Shown: positions 28,207 through 36,655 of the stretch, one piece after another | How positions within the stretch are numbered: the first letter of the stretch is position 1 | Layout: each line of letters opens with the position of its first letter | Assembly (NCBI GenBank): GCA_011523685.1 | Contig: WTGG01000014.1 | Location: forward strand, 1-64,000 | Origin: Coxiellaceae bacterium | GTDB lineage: Bacteria; Pseudomonadota; Gammaproteobacteria; Coxiellales; Coxiellaceae | Length of the DNA stretch: 64,000 nucleotides | Direction of reading: 5' to 3' | The notes under the pieces: model-generated | Databases searched by the model: none | The model's input: only the letters and a program-made list of their open reading frames with translations | What the model was told of the DNA's origin: nothing | Program-made: the position numbers and the translations under genes

Positions 28207-28980
28207 CTAGCCTGAACGACTCGGTTCTTCCAGCCATATTGCATGTGCCATGCGACCGGTGTATTGACCATCTCTGCGGTAGGAGTAAAAACGGTTGCGA
28301 TGTTCAAAAGTACAGCGAGTCTCTTTATGAAGATGGTGTACACCAAGCTCTTGAAACCGTGTTTCGGCTAATCGTTGTAAGTTAGCAAACCAGCTTCCAT
28401 CCGTGTCTTGATGAAAGCTCTTATCCCAAGTTGAGTGGGAGTGAATGAACTGCTGACGAATGGTGGTATTAATTTCAAAGTTTAACGGTCCAATGCAGGG
28501 ACCCAGCCAAACGAGGAGTTCTTTAGTAGGGCAATGGAATTGTTTTATGGCGCGGTCAATGATACCAGCTAATAAGCCTCTCCAGCCTGCGTGAATGGCA
28601 GCCACTTGGGTGCCGTCGGTATTCGTGATTAGGATCGGTAGACAGTCAGCCGTGAGAACCACGCAAGCGTGTTGGTATTCTTGTGTGGTTGAGCCGTCGG
28701 CTTGAGGGTTCTGTTGCTCTTTGTTCAGCGTGATGATCCTGGTTCCATGAATTTGATCTAGCCAGTGTGGTTCATTCGGTAAATTAAGCGATTGTTTGAG
28801 CGCTTGGCGATGTTGCATGACCTGTTTGGCATCGTCGTGTACGTGAAGTCCAAGGTTAAAGCTACTGTAATCATTATTCGATAAAGCAGTACCTCGATGC
28901 GTTGTGATAGCACGGACGTTGTCTGGAATAGGCCAGTTCGGTGAATCAATAGGTAATGTTTTATTCGTGGTTGGATGCAT
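28207..28980 (-). CDS. pgeF: Multicopper-oxidase-fold purine nucleoside phosphorylase/laccase (YfiH family)
   Basis: The 257-aa YfiH/LACC1-family protein has hallmarks TTHRGTALSNNDYSSFNLGL near the N-terminus, WLDQIHGTRI, the metal-site motif VVLTADCLPILI and AAIHAGWRGLLAGII, then WLGPCIGPLNFEI. Family members act on adenosine/inosine, and PgeF in E. coli edits peptidoglycan precursors. It overlaps rluD by 20 bases; the rluD-pgeF order is conserved in gammaproteobacteria. Confidence 0.93.
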   Translation of the reverse strand: MHPTTNKTLPIDSPNWPIPDNVRAITTHRGTALSNNDYSSFNLGLHVHDDAKQVMQHRQALKQSLNLPNEPHWLDQIHGTRIITLNKEQQNPQADGSTTQEYQHACVVLTADCLPILITNTDGTQVAAIHAGWRGLLAGIIDRAIKQFHCPTKELLVWLGPCIGPLNFEINTTIRQQFIHSHSTWDKSFHQDTDGSWFANLQRLAETRFQELGVHHLHKETRCTFEHRNRFYSYRRDGQYTGRMAHAIWLEEPSRSG

Positions 28981-29935
28981 AGGTCTTTAGTGATTCTAAG
29001 AGACGAGAAAAATCATCGGGCAGTGGCGCTTCCCATGTCATGACTTCGCCAGTGCTCGGGTGCGTGAGTGATAATCGGCGTGCATGGAGGGCTTGTCTTG
29101 GAAATGTGTGCAAGGCAGTTTGTAGTTCAGGGGGGATTTTTCCTGGAATATGACGCCTTGGGTTGTAGGTGCGATCGCCAACCAGTGGGTGTTTAATGTG
29201 TTTAAAGTGAACACGAATTTGATGTGTGCGTCCAGTTTCGAGTTGAACACTGACGTGAGTGTGATGTTGAAACTTTTGAATGAGTCGATAGTGAGTTATG
29301 GCGGGTTTCCCGCTGCTAATGATGGCCATTTTAGTGCGTTGTGTTTGGTGTCGACCAATTGGGGCATCGATAGTATTGCCTGCAATCAAGGTGCCTTCCA
29401 CAATGGCTTCGTAGTGGCGGTGAATCTCTCGTGCTTGCATGGCGTTGCCTAATGTAAATAAGCTTTCTCGTGTTTTGGCGGCAACCAGTAGTCCGCTGGT
29501 GTCTTTGTCGAGGCGGTGTATGATACCTGCGCGAGGTAGCGTGTCAGAGGCTGGGCAATGATGCAGTATGGCATTCACTAGGGTGTGTTGAGGGTTGCCG
29601 GCTCCTGGGTGTGTTACCAGCCCAGCGGGTTTATTGATCACGATTATTTCGTCGTCTTCATAAATAATGTTGAGCGCTATTGGCTCTGGTTGCCAGCTGG
29701 TTTGTGTTTCCAGGACAACTTGAACTTGGATGCTTTGATCTGTGTGTACTGTTTGACGAGGTTTTTTGATAACAGACCCATTAACAGTCACATACCCTGC
29801 TAAGATCCATTGTTTATGTAATGATCGAGAAAACTCTGGGAAGAGCTCTGCCATTGCGCTATCGAGGCGTTTATGGTGTAAGGCCTCTGTGACGATGGCT
29901 TCTCGGGTTTCTGTATGTTCGGGGTTCGTGTTCAT
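28961..29935 (-). CDS. rluD: 23S rRNA pseudouridine synthase RluD
   Basis: The 324-aa enzyme makes pseudouridines 1911/1915/1917 in helix 69 of 23S rRNA. An N-terminal S4-like domain (RLDSAMAELFPEFSRSLHKQ, WILAGYVTVNGSVIKKPRQ) precedes the catalytic domain with VINKPAGLVTHPGAGN and the catalytic Asp in HRLDKDTSGLLVAAKT. TGRTHQIRVHFKHIKHPLVG closes the fold. Divergent from bamD, the order seen in E. coli and relatives. Confidence 0.95.
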   Translation of the reverse strand: MNTNPEHTETREAIVTEALHHKRLDSAMAELFPEFSRSLHKQWILAGYVTVNGSVIKKPRQTVHTDQSIQVQVVLETQTSWQPEPIALNIIYEDDEIIVINKPAGLVTHPGAGNPQHTLVNAILHHCPASDTLPRAGIIHRLDKDTSGLLVAAKTRESLFTLGNAMQAREIHRHYEAIVEGTLIAGNTIDAPIGRHQTQRTKMAIISSGKPAITHYRLIQKFQHHTHVSVQLETGRTHQIRVHFKHIKHPLVGDRTYNPRRHIPGKIPPELQTALHTFPRQALHARRLSLTHPSTGEVMTWEAPLPDDFSRLLESLKTYASNHE

Positions 29936-30011
29936 GGCGCCAGTGTAACGGGTTTATGAGCCAGCTCCAAGTTATCTGAAAGTCTTTGTTTCGTTATGCG
30001 GCAACATCGCC

Positions 30012-30017
30012 TATAAT
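30012..30017 (+). promoter_or_regulatory. -10 element of the bamD promoter
   Basis: Perfect TATAAT 31 bases before the bamD ATG, in the rluD/bamD divergent gap. A -35 of TTTCGT at 29989-29994 has a 17-base spacer and is weak. Confidence 0.4.
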
Positions 30018-30047
30018 GAGCCAATTTTTATTGACCTGGGTGGTGCT

Positions 30048-30821
30048 ATGAAACGTTTGAGTCTTTTAGTTGTCTGTTTTTTAACCTTTCTTGTCGGCGG
30101 TTGTGCCTCTGATTCTTTAAAAGATCAATATGCTAAATATCGCGACCAGACTGCCGAACAAATTTTTGTCAAAGCTGAAGCCGATATGGCGAAAAAGCAT
30201 TATACAGATGCTGTAGAGGGTTTTGAGGCGCTGGATGTGATTTATCCATTCGGTGTTCATGCGGAGCAAGCACAGTTAGATGTCATTTATGCGTACTATA
30301 AAAACGGTAAATTTGCTGAGTCACAAGCTGCAGCAGAGCGTTATATTCGTTTGTATCCAAGAGGGAAGCACACCGATTATGCGTACTACATGAAAGGTCG
30401 TATTCAGTATGAGCAGGGCATCAATTGGTTACAAAAGCAGTTTAAGCAAGATCCCGCTAAAAGTAATATGAATGATAAGAAGCGCGCCTTTGTTACCTTT
30501 GAGACTTTGTTGTCAAGATACCCGAATAGTCCTTACGCCAAAGATGCTCGCTTAAGAATGATCTACTTGCGTGATTTATTCGCTCAGCAAGAGTTGCTGG
30601 TCGCACAGTACTATATGGATAAGAAAGCCTATGTGGCTGCAGCTAATCGCGCCAGTATTGTCGTTGAACATTATCCTCACACGGCTTCTGCGGAGCCTGC
30701 ATTGGTGATGTTGGTAAAAGCTTATCAAGCGTTGAACTTAACCAGTCAAGCCACTAATACCTTACGTATCCTCAAGGCGAGCTTCCCTGATTCGCCTGCA
30801 TTGGCAGCTTTATCCGCATAA
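30048..30821 (+). CDS. bamD: Outer-membrane assembly lipoprotein BamD
   Basis: The 257-aa essential lipoprotein of the BAM complex has the lipoprotein signal MKRLSLLVVCFLTFLVGGC with its Cys at 19, followed by five tetratricopeptide-like helical repeats (EQIFVKAEADMAKKHYTDAV, FEALDVIYPFGVHAEQAQLD, AAERYIRLYPRGKHTDYAYY, FETLLSRYPNSPYAKDARLR). Length and repeat pattern are those of BamD/ComL. A TATAAT lies at 30012. A strong palindrome at 30858-30882 just downstream could serve as a terminator. Confidence 0.96.
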   Translation: MKRLSLLVVCFLTFLVGGCASDSLKDQYAKYRDQTAEQIFVKAEADMAKKHYTDAVEGFEALDVIYPFGVHAEQAQLDVIYAYYKNGKFAESQAAAERYIRLYPRGKHTDYAYYMKGRIQYEQGINWLQKQFKQDPAKSNMNDKKRAFVTFETLLSRYPNSPYAKDARLRMIYLRDLFAQQELLVAQYYMDKKAYVAAANRASIVVEHYPHTASAEPALVMLVKAYQALNLTSQATNTLRILKASFPDSPALAALSA

Positions 30822-30827
30822 GCTGCT

Positions 30828-31427
30828 GTGTGGGATGGTTTTTTCTTAGGAAGATTTGCAGATACTCACGGTGAGTATCTGCGCCGTTTTTGTCATATTG
30901 CCTGTTCTTGTATCCCTGTCTTTTATTTTTTGATTCTTTCTCCGCAGTTAAATCACTCAGAGATTGTGTTGCATCAATTATTATTGAGTGCTCTGGCAAT
31001 GATTCTCATGCTAGATGGTGCTCGTGTGGCTTTTGGTGTCACGGTCATTGGCCAGCGTGATTATGAGTATCACCGTTATGCTTCATTAACTGGGTTGTTA
31101 GTGGGGATGGTATTGGTTTTGTGGTGGGCGCCTTATCACCAACTTGCAATAGCCATTATCCTGACAGCTACATTGGTTGATCCTGTGATGGGAGTAATGC
31201 GGCGTTGTGATTGTTCGCTTTTAATTCGCTGTGTAGTGGGTGTTAGTTTGGTTATCTTGTTATGGGTCGGAGTGGGTGTCTTAGAAGTGATGTCAATGAT
31301 CTGCGTTGTTATGCTAGCTGTACTAACAGTGTTCATCGAAAATTATCAGTTAACTTGGTTGGATGATAATTTTCTGATCCAAGTTATTCCTCTAAGTGTA
31401 GTTCTAGTGATTATTAAATTCACTTAG
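30828..31427 (+). CDS. Dolichol-kinase/CDP-diglyceride-type membrane protein
   Basis: The 199-aa protein has about six hydrophobic helices. The N-terminal GEYLRRFCHIAC fits the R-K/R..H start of the SEC59/dolichol kinase/phytol kinase group (CTP-dependent polyprenol kinases related to CdsA), and ENYQLTWLDDNFLIQVIPLS near the C-terminus fits its E..xxDDN..vP motif. Substrate unknown; a prenol or lipid kinase role is inference. The only in-frame start before the conserved RR..H is GTG 30828, with no clear ribosome site. The codons for residues 11-18 lie in a perfect 12-bp inverted repeat, which is odd for coding DNA. Confidence 0.55.
   Translation: MWDGFFLGRFADTHGEYLRRFCHIACSCIPVFYFLILSPQLNHSEIVLHQLLLSALAMILMLDGARVAFGVTVIGQRDYEYHRYASLTGLLVGMVLVLWWAPYHQLAIAIILTATLVDPVMGVMRRCDCSLLIRCVVGVSLVILLWVGVGVLEVMSMICVVMLAVLTVFIENYQLTWLDDNFLIQVIPLSVVLVIIKFT
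30858..30882. repeat. Perfect 12-bp inverted repeat at the bamD 3' side
   Basis: GCAGATACTCAC and GTGAGTATCTGC flank a single G. Downstream on the plus strand it is followed after four bases by TTTTT. It would work as a bamD terminator, yet it lies within the conserved N-terminal codons of the next gene. Confidence 0.7.
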
Positions 31428-31430
31428 GAA

Positions 31431-31460
31431 TAAAAAAAGCGCAATGTAAACATTGCGCTT
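31431..31460 (-). terminator. Intrinsic terminator of the outer-membrane barrel gene
   Basis: Stem AGCGCAATGT (31438-31447) / ACATTGCGCT (31450-31459) with a 2-base loop. On the minus strand it is followed by a run of seven T. On the plus strand only CTTT follows, so termination of the upstream plus gene would be weaker. Confidence 0.85.
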
Positions 31461-31480
31461 TAGGGAATACAAGATAAATC

Positions 31481-32008
31481 TTATAGGTAGTAATGCATAC
31501 CGAATAGGTACTCATTAGCATACTCGCCATGGTCATTATCAGAGCTGTAGCTAACATAGTGGTAACCTGAGAAGAAGCCGAGTGTGTCATTAACAGAGTA
31601 TTCAAGTTCTACGGCACCTTGGTATGCGAATTTAGTTTCGGAATCACGAGCTGAAACTGATTTTGCATCATCAGCATCTTGAGATTTGAAGTAGATCGCA
31701 CCGATACCACCACCAATTCGGCTAGTGACGTTGCTAGATAAAGCGTGATTAAAGTAAACGTCAGCCATGCCGTGAAAGTACATGCCTTGGTTAACAAAGT
31801 TAAGATCAGCGCTGAAGTTATCTCGAATGGTTGTTCCAACCATCGCACCGTATAGGTTGAAATTATTGGCGTCACTATTAGAATCATCTGCATAGCCGGT
31901 GAGGCCAACTTGAGCACCAACGTAAGTGTTTGTGCCCATTGCTAAAGCAGCAGTTGATGATAGTAGGGTTAAAGCGGCAACCGACAAAATTGCTGAAGTC
32001 TTGTTCAT
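31481..32008 (-). CDS. Small outer-membrane beta-barrel protein
   Basis: The start chosen is ATG 32008 (MNKTSAILSVAALTLLSSTA) with GGAGAG upstream, giving 175 aa; the frame reaches 32023. A signal peptide ends AALA, and the mature part alternates polar and hydrophobic residues (TYVGAQVGLTGYADD, NFNLYGAMVGTTIRDNFSAD, RIGGGIGAIYFKSQD, FAYQGAVELEYSVND). It ends in aromatic FGMHYYL, as expected for an eight-stranded OmpA-like/OprX-type barrel. Specific function unknown. Monocistronic with a good terminator. Confidence 0.8.
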   Translation of the reverse strand: MNKTSAILSVAALTLLSSTAALAMGTNTYVGAQVGLTGYADDSNSDANNFNLYGAMVGTTIRDNFSADLNFVNQGMYFHGMADVYFNHALSSNVTSRIGGGIGAIYFKSQDADDAKSVSARDSETKFAYQGAVELEYSVNDTLGFFSGYHYVSYSSDNDHGEYANEYLFGMHYYL

Positions 32009-32216
32009 TAATTCACTCTCCATAAAAATTAAAAATTAATTAAGCGATAAGATTCTAGTTTATGTATTTATGAATTACTAGTGCTAGTCCTAGAATTTCT
32101 AAGTTATTTATTGGATTTTTCCTGATTTAGATGATTTTTTTTGGCGAAAATAGGGCCGGTTTTAAATATGTTGCGTATTTTAAGAACTTTTTGTTTAGCG
32201 TATATATTCTACTGAC

Positions 32217-33839
32217 TTAGAGTGTGCCATGTGTAATCGGGTAACGACGGTCTTTTCCGAAAGCATATTCGCTGATACGTACACCTATTGCGCCTTGCCG
32301 ACGTTTATACTCATTACGTCTTATGCGTTGCGCAATGTCTTTGACCGTCATGAGGTCATGTCCAAGTGCCGCTGTTTCTTCAATCGATAATTCTTCATCA
32401 ATTAAGTGATGCAGAATATTATCGAGCTCATCATATGGTGGAAGTGTGTCTTGATCAGTTTGATCGGCAGCGAGTTCTGCGGTTGGGGGTCTATCGATAA
32501 TTCTTTGTGGAATGATGCTGCTGTGTTTGTTTCGATGATTAGCAAGCGCGTAAACCAGAGTTTTTGGAACATCCTTGAGTACGCAAAAGCCACCTGCCAT
32601 ATCACCGTATAGTGTGCAGTAACCTACAGCAAGTTCACTGCGATTGCCGGTGGTGATGACTAAGTTGCCTGTGTGGTTGGATAATGCCATTAGGAGTGTG
32701 CCGCGAGTTCGTGCCTGAATATTTTCTGCGGTAGTTGAAGGATTGAGGTGGGTGAGTAGTGGTGAGAGCTCATTGAGGAAGCTGTCTTTTATCGTATCGA
32801 TGGGTAAAGTGTGATGTGTAATCGTGAGTTGCTCTGCCATTATTTTGGCATCTTCTAAGCTCATGGTGCTGGTGTATTGTGAAGGCATCATAACCGTTGT
32901 AATACGATCTGCACCTAGGGCATCATAAGCAATCGCCAGTGACAGTGCTGAATCAATTCCACCGGAGAGTCCTAGTAAAACTCCAGGAAAACCATTTTTA
33001 TTCACATAGTCTTTCAATCCTAAAACTAAGGCTTGATAGGTGTGTGTTAGTGCCTCGTTGGTATGTGAACCTGAATTGTTTGACACTGGAGATAGTCTTT
33101 TTGTGTCGATATCGTATTCAGTAGTTAATATTGAGTCCTCGTAAAAAGGTGCTTGTTGTATACAATGACCTTGTTGGTCAACGACCATAGAGCCGCCATC
33201 AAACACCAGCTCATCTTGCCCGCCAACGAGGTTGCAATAAAAAATAGCACTCTGATGTTGTTGGGCGCGTGTTGTGAGAAGATTGATTCGTTGTTGTTGC
33301 TTGTGTTGGTCAAATGGTGAGGCATTTAAACTTAGGATGCAGTCAACACTGAGTTGGGAGAGAGTTTGGCTGGGTGTCTCATGCCATAGGTCTTCACAGA
33401 TCAAGATTCCAAATTTTACACCTTTGATGGTGAGTACGCTGGGTGTGTTTCCAGGGGTGAAGTATCGATGTTCGTCGAACACGGTGTGGTTGGGTAGTTG
33501 TTGTTTGTGGTAAATAGCAGTGATGGCATGATTCTGTAATATAACGGCACTGTTATAAAGGTTATTGTGTTTTTTCCATGGCATTCCGATGATTAAGGTG
33601 AGATCAGGCATCTGTTCTCGAATGATTTCTAGCGCGTCTTGACACGTTTTGTGAAAATGTTCACGGAATAAGAGATCTTCTGGTGGATAGCCGGTTAATA
33701 CCATTTCTGGGAACACGATGATATCCGTTTGATATTTATCGTGTGCTGTGTGACACAGTTCCAATACGCGCTGAGCGTTATTGTGAATATCACCTACGAT
33801 CGGGTTGAATTGAGCTAAGGAAATGCGAAGTGTGTTCAT
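32217..33839 (-). CDS. nadE: Glutamine-dependent NAD+ synthetase
   Basis: The 540-aa enzyme amidates deamido-NAD using glutamine. The N-terminal nitrilase-type glutaminase has the Glu45 (FPEMVLTGYPPED), Lys111 (HKQQLPNHTVFDE) and Cys147 (ILICEDLW) triad. The C-terminal synthetase has the P-loop SGGIDSA (291-297), TTGNRSELAVGYCTLYGDMAG and AELAADQTDQD. It overlaps the upstream DUF498-family gene by 4 bases, so the pair is probably co-expressed. Confidence 0.96.
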   Translation of the reverse strand: MNTLRISLAQFNPIVGDIHNNAQRVLELCHTAHDKYQTDIIVFPEMVLTGYPPEDLLFREHFHKTCQDALEIIREQMPDLTLIIGMPWKKHNNLYNSAVILQNHAITAIYHKQQLPNHTVFDEHRYFTPGNTPSVLTIKGVKFGILICEDLWHETPSQTLSQLSVDCILSLNASPFDQHKQQQRINLLTTRAQQHQSAIFYCNLVGGQDELVFDGGSMVVDQQGHCIQQAPFYEDSILTTEYDIDTKRLSPVSNNSGSHTNEALTHTYQALVLGLKDYVNKNGFPGVLLGLSGGIDSALSLAIAYDALGADRITTVMMPSQYTSTMSLEDAKIMAEQLTITHHTLPIDTIKDSFLNELSPLLTHLNPSTTAENIQARTRGTLLMALSNHTGNLVITTGNRSELAVGYCTLYGDMAGGFCVLKDVPKTLVYALANHRNKHSSIIPQRIIDRPPTAELAADQTDQDTLPPYDELDNILHHLIDEELSIEETAALGHDLMTVKDIAQRIRRNEYKRRQGAIGVRISEYAFGKDRRYPITHGTL

Positions 33840-34216
33840 TGAATAATTACCGCGGCTAATACGTTGCGTTGATCTGAAGAAAGTAGGGCAAAAGTTTTGC
33901 AGGCAGCGAGTGAGTGCATCACCTCAATTCCAATACGCGCTTCGTATAGGGGTGCTAGGAGACTGTGAGATAGCTGTTGATGGCGTTCACCCGTGCCAAT
34001 GAGAATAATCTCAGGCTGAAAGCTTATGCATTGCTCAATGTCTCGAGTGGTGAGTTCATCGACAGATTGAGGTCGCCATGCTGCGTGGGATTGAGTGGGG
34101 TGTATGAGCATACTGTGGATGAATGGCGAGTGATTAATGCAGATTTTGCCAGGTTGATAAGCGGTGATCTGATAAGTAGCAGGGTTGGTGTCTCGGTGTA
34201 GTTCCATAGCTGTCAT
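33836..34216 (-). CDS. Mth938/DUF498-family protein
   Basis: The 126-aa protein matches the small Mth938-like domain (related to mitochondrial NDUFAF3/AAMDC): ITAYQPGKICINHSPFIHSM, PEIILIGTGERHQQL and GIEVMHSLAACKTFALLSSD. Role in bacteria unknown. Translation may begin at M4 (34207). The stop overlaps the nadE ATG. Confidence 0.8.
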   Translation of the reverse strand: MTAMELHRDTNPATYQITAYQPGKICINHSPFIHSMLIHPTQSHAAWRPQSVDELTTRDIEQCISFQPEIILIGTGERHQQLSHSLLAPLYEARIGIEVMHSLAACKTFALLSSDQRNVLAAVIIQ

Positions 34217-34378
34217 AAGTTTGTCTAAGTGAGGCGTGCATTATGGGTGTCTTTTGTGATTTTTTCTAGTGGCGATCGTCATAAACATAGAAAAGCAATT
34301 TGTTTATTGATCAACCATTAACTTGATGTGATTTTATCTAAAAAGTATTTATTATCATAGGTTTATTGATTAATTTTA

Positions 34379-34546
34379 ATGTCTGATTGTTGCAATTTTA
34401 CGAGTCGTACCAAAGGGGTGTCAGTAGCTGGTTATCTGGGCTTGCGTCTTGAGGGGCAATTGATTAGACTTGCGCTTCACAATTTTGTGTTAACTCCTTG
34501 CTCTATGGTCAGATTCCATGGGGCTACAAACCGAAAGGGGACTATA
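34379..34546 (+). other. rpsF leader, possible S6:S18 autoregulatory RNA
   Basis: About 170 bases before the rpsF ATG are open in frame but do not match S6, so this is leader RNA. Many bacteria carry an S6:S18-binding structure with a CCG bulge just before rpsF. A CCG occurs here in ACAAACCGAAAGGGG, right at the ribosome-binding site. The fold was not computed, so the assignment is tentative. Confidence 0.35.
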
Positions 34547-34921
34547 ATGAAACATTATGAGATTGTTTTCTTAGTGCATCCAAGTCAAAGTCCACAAGTG
34601 CCTGGTATGGTCGATCGCTATCGTAAACTAGTGACCGATAATCAAGGTGCTGTGCATCGTTTAGAAGACTGGGGGCGTCGTCAATTAGCCTATGCCATTA
34701 ATAAGGTACACAAAGCGCATTATATTCTAATGAATGTTGAGTGTGATCATAAGGTCATTGCAGAGCTTGAGGAAATATTCCGCTACAACGATGCTGTGAT
34801 TCGTCATATGGTATTACGTTGTAAAAAAGCTGTAACACAAGCTAGCCCATTAAAGGTGTTAGATTTGTTAGAGGCTCCTGCAAAAAACACGGCTGAAGTT
34901 CCTGCAGAATCTGACGCTTAA
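34547..34921 (+). CDS. rpsF: 30S ribosomal protein S6 (bS6)
   Basis: The ATG at 34547 ([20 protein letters not shown]) has AAGGGG upstream and gives 124 aa. Conserved segments: [54 protein letters not shown]. The frame opens at 34379, but the first 56 codons have no S6 similarity. First gene of rpsF-rpsR-DUF2232-rplI, the usual order in gammaproteobacteria. Confidence 0.97.
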   Translation: MKHYEIVFLVHPSQSPQVPGMVDRYRKLVTDNQGAVHRLEDWGRRQLAYAINKVHKAHYILMNVECDHKVIAELEEIFRYNDAVIRHMVLRCKKAVTQASPLKVLDLLEAPAKNTAEVPAESDA

Positions 34922-34946
34922 TTAATGTAACTAAAGAGGCAAAAAA

Positions 34947-35174
34947 ATGGCAAATTATTTTCAAAGAAAAAAAGTCACTACGTTTACTCGTGATGACGTT
35001 GAAAAAATCACGTATCAAAACTTAGATATTTTAAAAGAGTTCGTCATGGAGTCGGGTCGAATTGTGCCTAGCCGAATTACAGGTACACAAGCTCGTTATC
35101 AACGTTTAGTATCTACTGCTGTAAAACGAGCTCGTTTTTTAGCACTGATACCTTACTGTGATCGTCACGAGTAA
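34947..35174 (+). CDS. rpsR: 30S ribosomal protein S18 (bS18)
   Basis: The 75 aa begin MANYFQRKKVTTFTRDDVEK. YQNLDILKEFVMESGRIVPS and RITGTQARYQRLVSTAVKRA are the invariant S18 core, which binds 16S rRNA together with S6. AAAGAGG precedes the ATG. Confidence 0.97.
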   Translation: MANYFQRKKVTTFTRDDVEKITYQNLDILKEFVMESGRIVPSRITGTQARYQRLVSTAVKRARFLALIPYCDRHE

Positions 35175-35202
35175 TATTCCTGTATAACTTGAGGTATTCA
35201 CA

Positions 35203-36102
35203 GTGCACCGATTAGGTCAATTATTGTTAGCTCAGCCGCTCTATGCTGCTGTAATGGTATTATTATTGGTGTTGTCACCAATTTTATCCGTTTTTTGCGT
35301 ATTTTTGGCTGCTGCAATTATTGTTCTGATGACATTGCAGCAAGGTGCAAAAGTGGGTGCTTTTATCTTGCTGTGGGTTGCTGTGCCAGCAGTAGTATCG
35401 TTTTGGTTTAATGGGTTCGGTGGCTATGATGCCTTGCTTGTATTTTGTTTGTTGCAGTGGGGCTTGGCAATCTTGATGCGCGAATATTCATCATGGACAT
35501 TGGTGTTAGAGGTCTTGCTATTGTTCGCTCTATTAGTGTTAGCAGGGGTTCACCTGGCGGTACCTGATATTGCTGCTTGGTGGAAATCACATTTATCCCA
35601 GATGTATGAGACGTCCTCGGTGCTCACTTCATTACCTGACGATGAAAAACAGCGTTTGTCGACCTTGTTTTCCCAGTATGCAACAGGCTTATTGACCTTT
35701 TATATGATGGCCTTTCTGTTTCTTGGGTTGATGGCGGGTCGCTATTGGCAAGCAGTTTTGAGTGGGGGCGCTGATGCCTTCAGAGCATCGATGCTATCTA
35801 TACGAATGAATCGCTGGGTAGTATGGGTGGCTTTGGCTTATACGGCTGGGTTCTTATTTAAGATACCGTTATGTATGGATAGTATCTCAGTAGTTCTTAT
35901 GCCTTTTGTTGTCGCGTCACTCAGTCTTTTACATGCGCTGGTCAAACAACGTACAGCTTTTAAGGTACTCATTGGCTTGTTATATGTCGGTCTCTTATTT
36001 ATGCAATACATAGTTGCACCTGTGTTGGCTTCCATTGCATTGTTAGATGCCAGTTTAGATTTCCGTCAGCGTATAGTTGATTCATCTAAACAAAAAAATT
36101 AA
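35203..36102 (+). CDS. DUF2232 multi-pass membrane protein
   Basis: The 299-aa protein starts at GTG 35203 and consists of about eight hydrophobic helices (AVMVLLLVLSPILSVFCVFL, VGAFILLWVAVPAVVSFWFN, LTFYMMAFLFLGLMAGRYWQ, WVVWVALAYTAGFLFKIPL). Its location between rpsR and rplI and overall pattern match the DUF2232/YybS-like protein found there in many proteobacteria. Function not established. Confidence 0.8.
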   Translation: MHRLGQLLLAQPLYAAVMVLLLVLSPILSVFCVFLAAAIIVLMTLQQGAKVGAFILLWVAVPAVVSFWFNGFGGYDALLVFCLLQWGLAILMREYSSWTLVLEVLLLFALLVLAGVHLAVPDIAAWWKSHLSQMYETSSVLTSLPDDEKQRLSTLFSQYATGLLTFYMMAFLFLGLMAGRYWQAVLSGGADAFRASMLSIRMNRWVVWVALAYTAGFLFKIPLCMDSISVVLMPFVVASLSLLHALVKQRTAFKVLIGLLYVGLLFMQYIVAPVLASIALLDASLDFRQRIVDSSKQKN

Positions 36103-36126
36103 ATAGATAACTGAAGAGGTTTTGAG

Positions 36127-36585
36127 ATGAAAATTATTTTACAAGAAAATATTGCGAATGTTGGTAAAGTGGGCGATCAAGTAAATGTGAAAGCAGGGTT
36201 TGCTCGCAACTTCCTTTTACCTCAACAAAAAGCGGTGTTAGCAACGCCTGCTAATTTGGCTGACTTTGAAGCACGTCGCGCTGACTTTGAAAAAGCTGCA
36301 GAAGAAAAATTAGCACACGCAAAACAACGTGCTGAAGCTATTGCTAAATTATCAGTAAGCATTGAGTCGCTGGCTAGTGATGAAGGTAAACTGTTTGGTT
36401 CTATCGGTCCTCGTGAAGTGGCTGATGCTATCTTGGCTGCTGGTTGTGATGCTTTAGAAAAGCGTGAAGTCGTGATGGCTGATGGGCCTATTCGTCATGT
36501 CGGTGAGCATGCTGTGTTGATATCACTGCATTCAGAAGTATCTTTTGAATTAACTTTAACAGTGACTGCTAAATCAGCATCATAA
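36127..36585 (+). CDS. rplI: 50S ribosomal protein L9 (bL9)
   Basis: The 152 aa begin MKIILQENIANVGKVGDQVN. The N-terminal rRNA-binding domain has VKAGFARNFLLPQQKAV, followed by the long connecting helix (EARRADFEKAAEEKLAHAKQ) and the C-terminal domain with KLFGSIGPREVADAI. GAAGAGG precedes the ATG. Confidence 0.97.
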   Translation: MKIILQENIANVGKVGDQVNVKAGFARNFLLPQQKAVLATPANLADFEARRADFEKAAEEKLAHAKQRAEAIAKLSVSIESLASDEGKLFGSIGPREVADAILAAGCDALEKREVVMADGPIRHVGEHAVLISLHSEVSFELTLTVTAKSAS

Positions 36586-36655
36586 GTTTTCTGTAATCGT
36601 GTTCGGCGAGTGATTCTGCTGGTCGAACACAAGTTCGAGTGTTAGACTACTGGCC

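Noticed and set aside
32021-32047. CTTAATTAA / TTTAATTTT on the minus strand before the outer-membrane barrel gene as a PmrA box
   Set aside because: The half-sites deviate at the conserved ATATT positions and no -10 sits seven bases after.
34379-34546. In-frame N-terminal extension of rpsF by 56 codons
   Set aside because: No S6 similarity; a proper ribosome site precedes ATG 34547.
36600-36630. Inverted repeat GTGTTCG / CGAACAC between rplI and dnaB as a terminator
   Set aside because: Long loop and no T-run.
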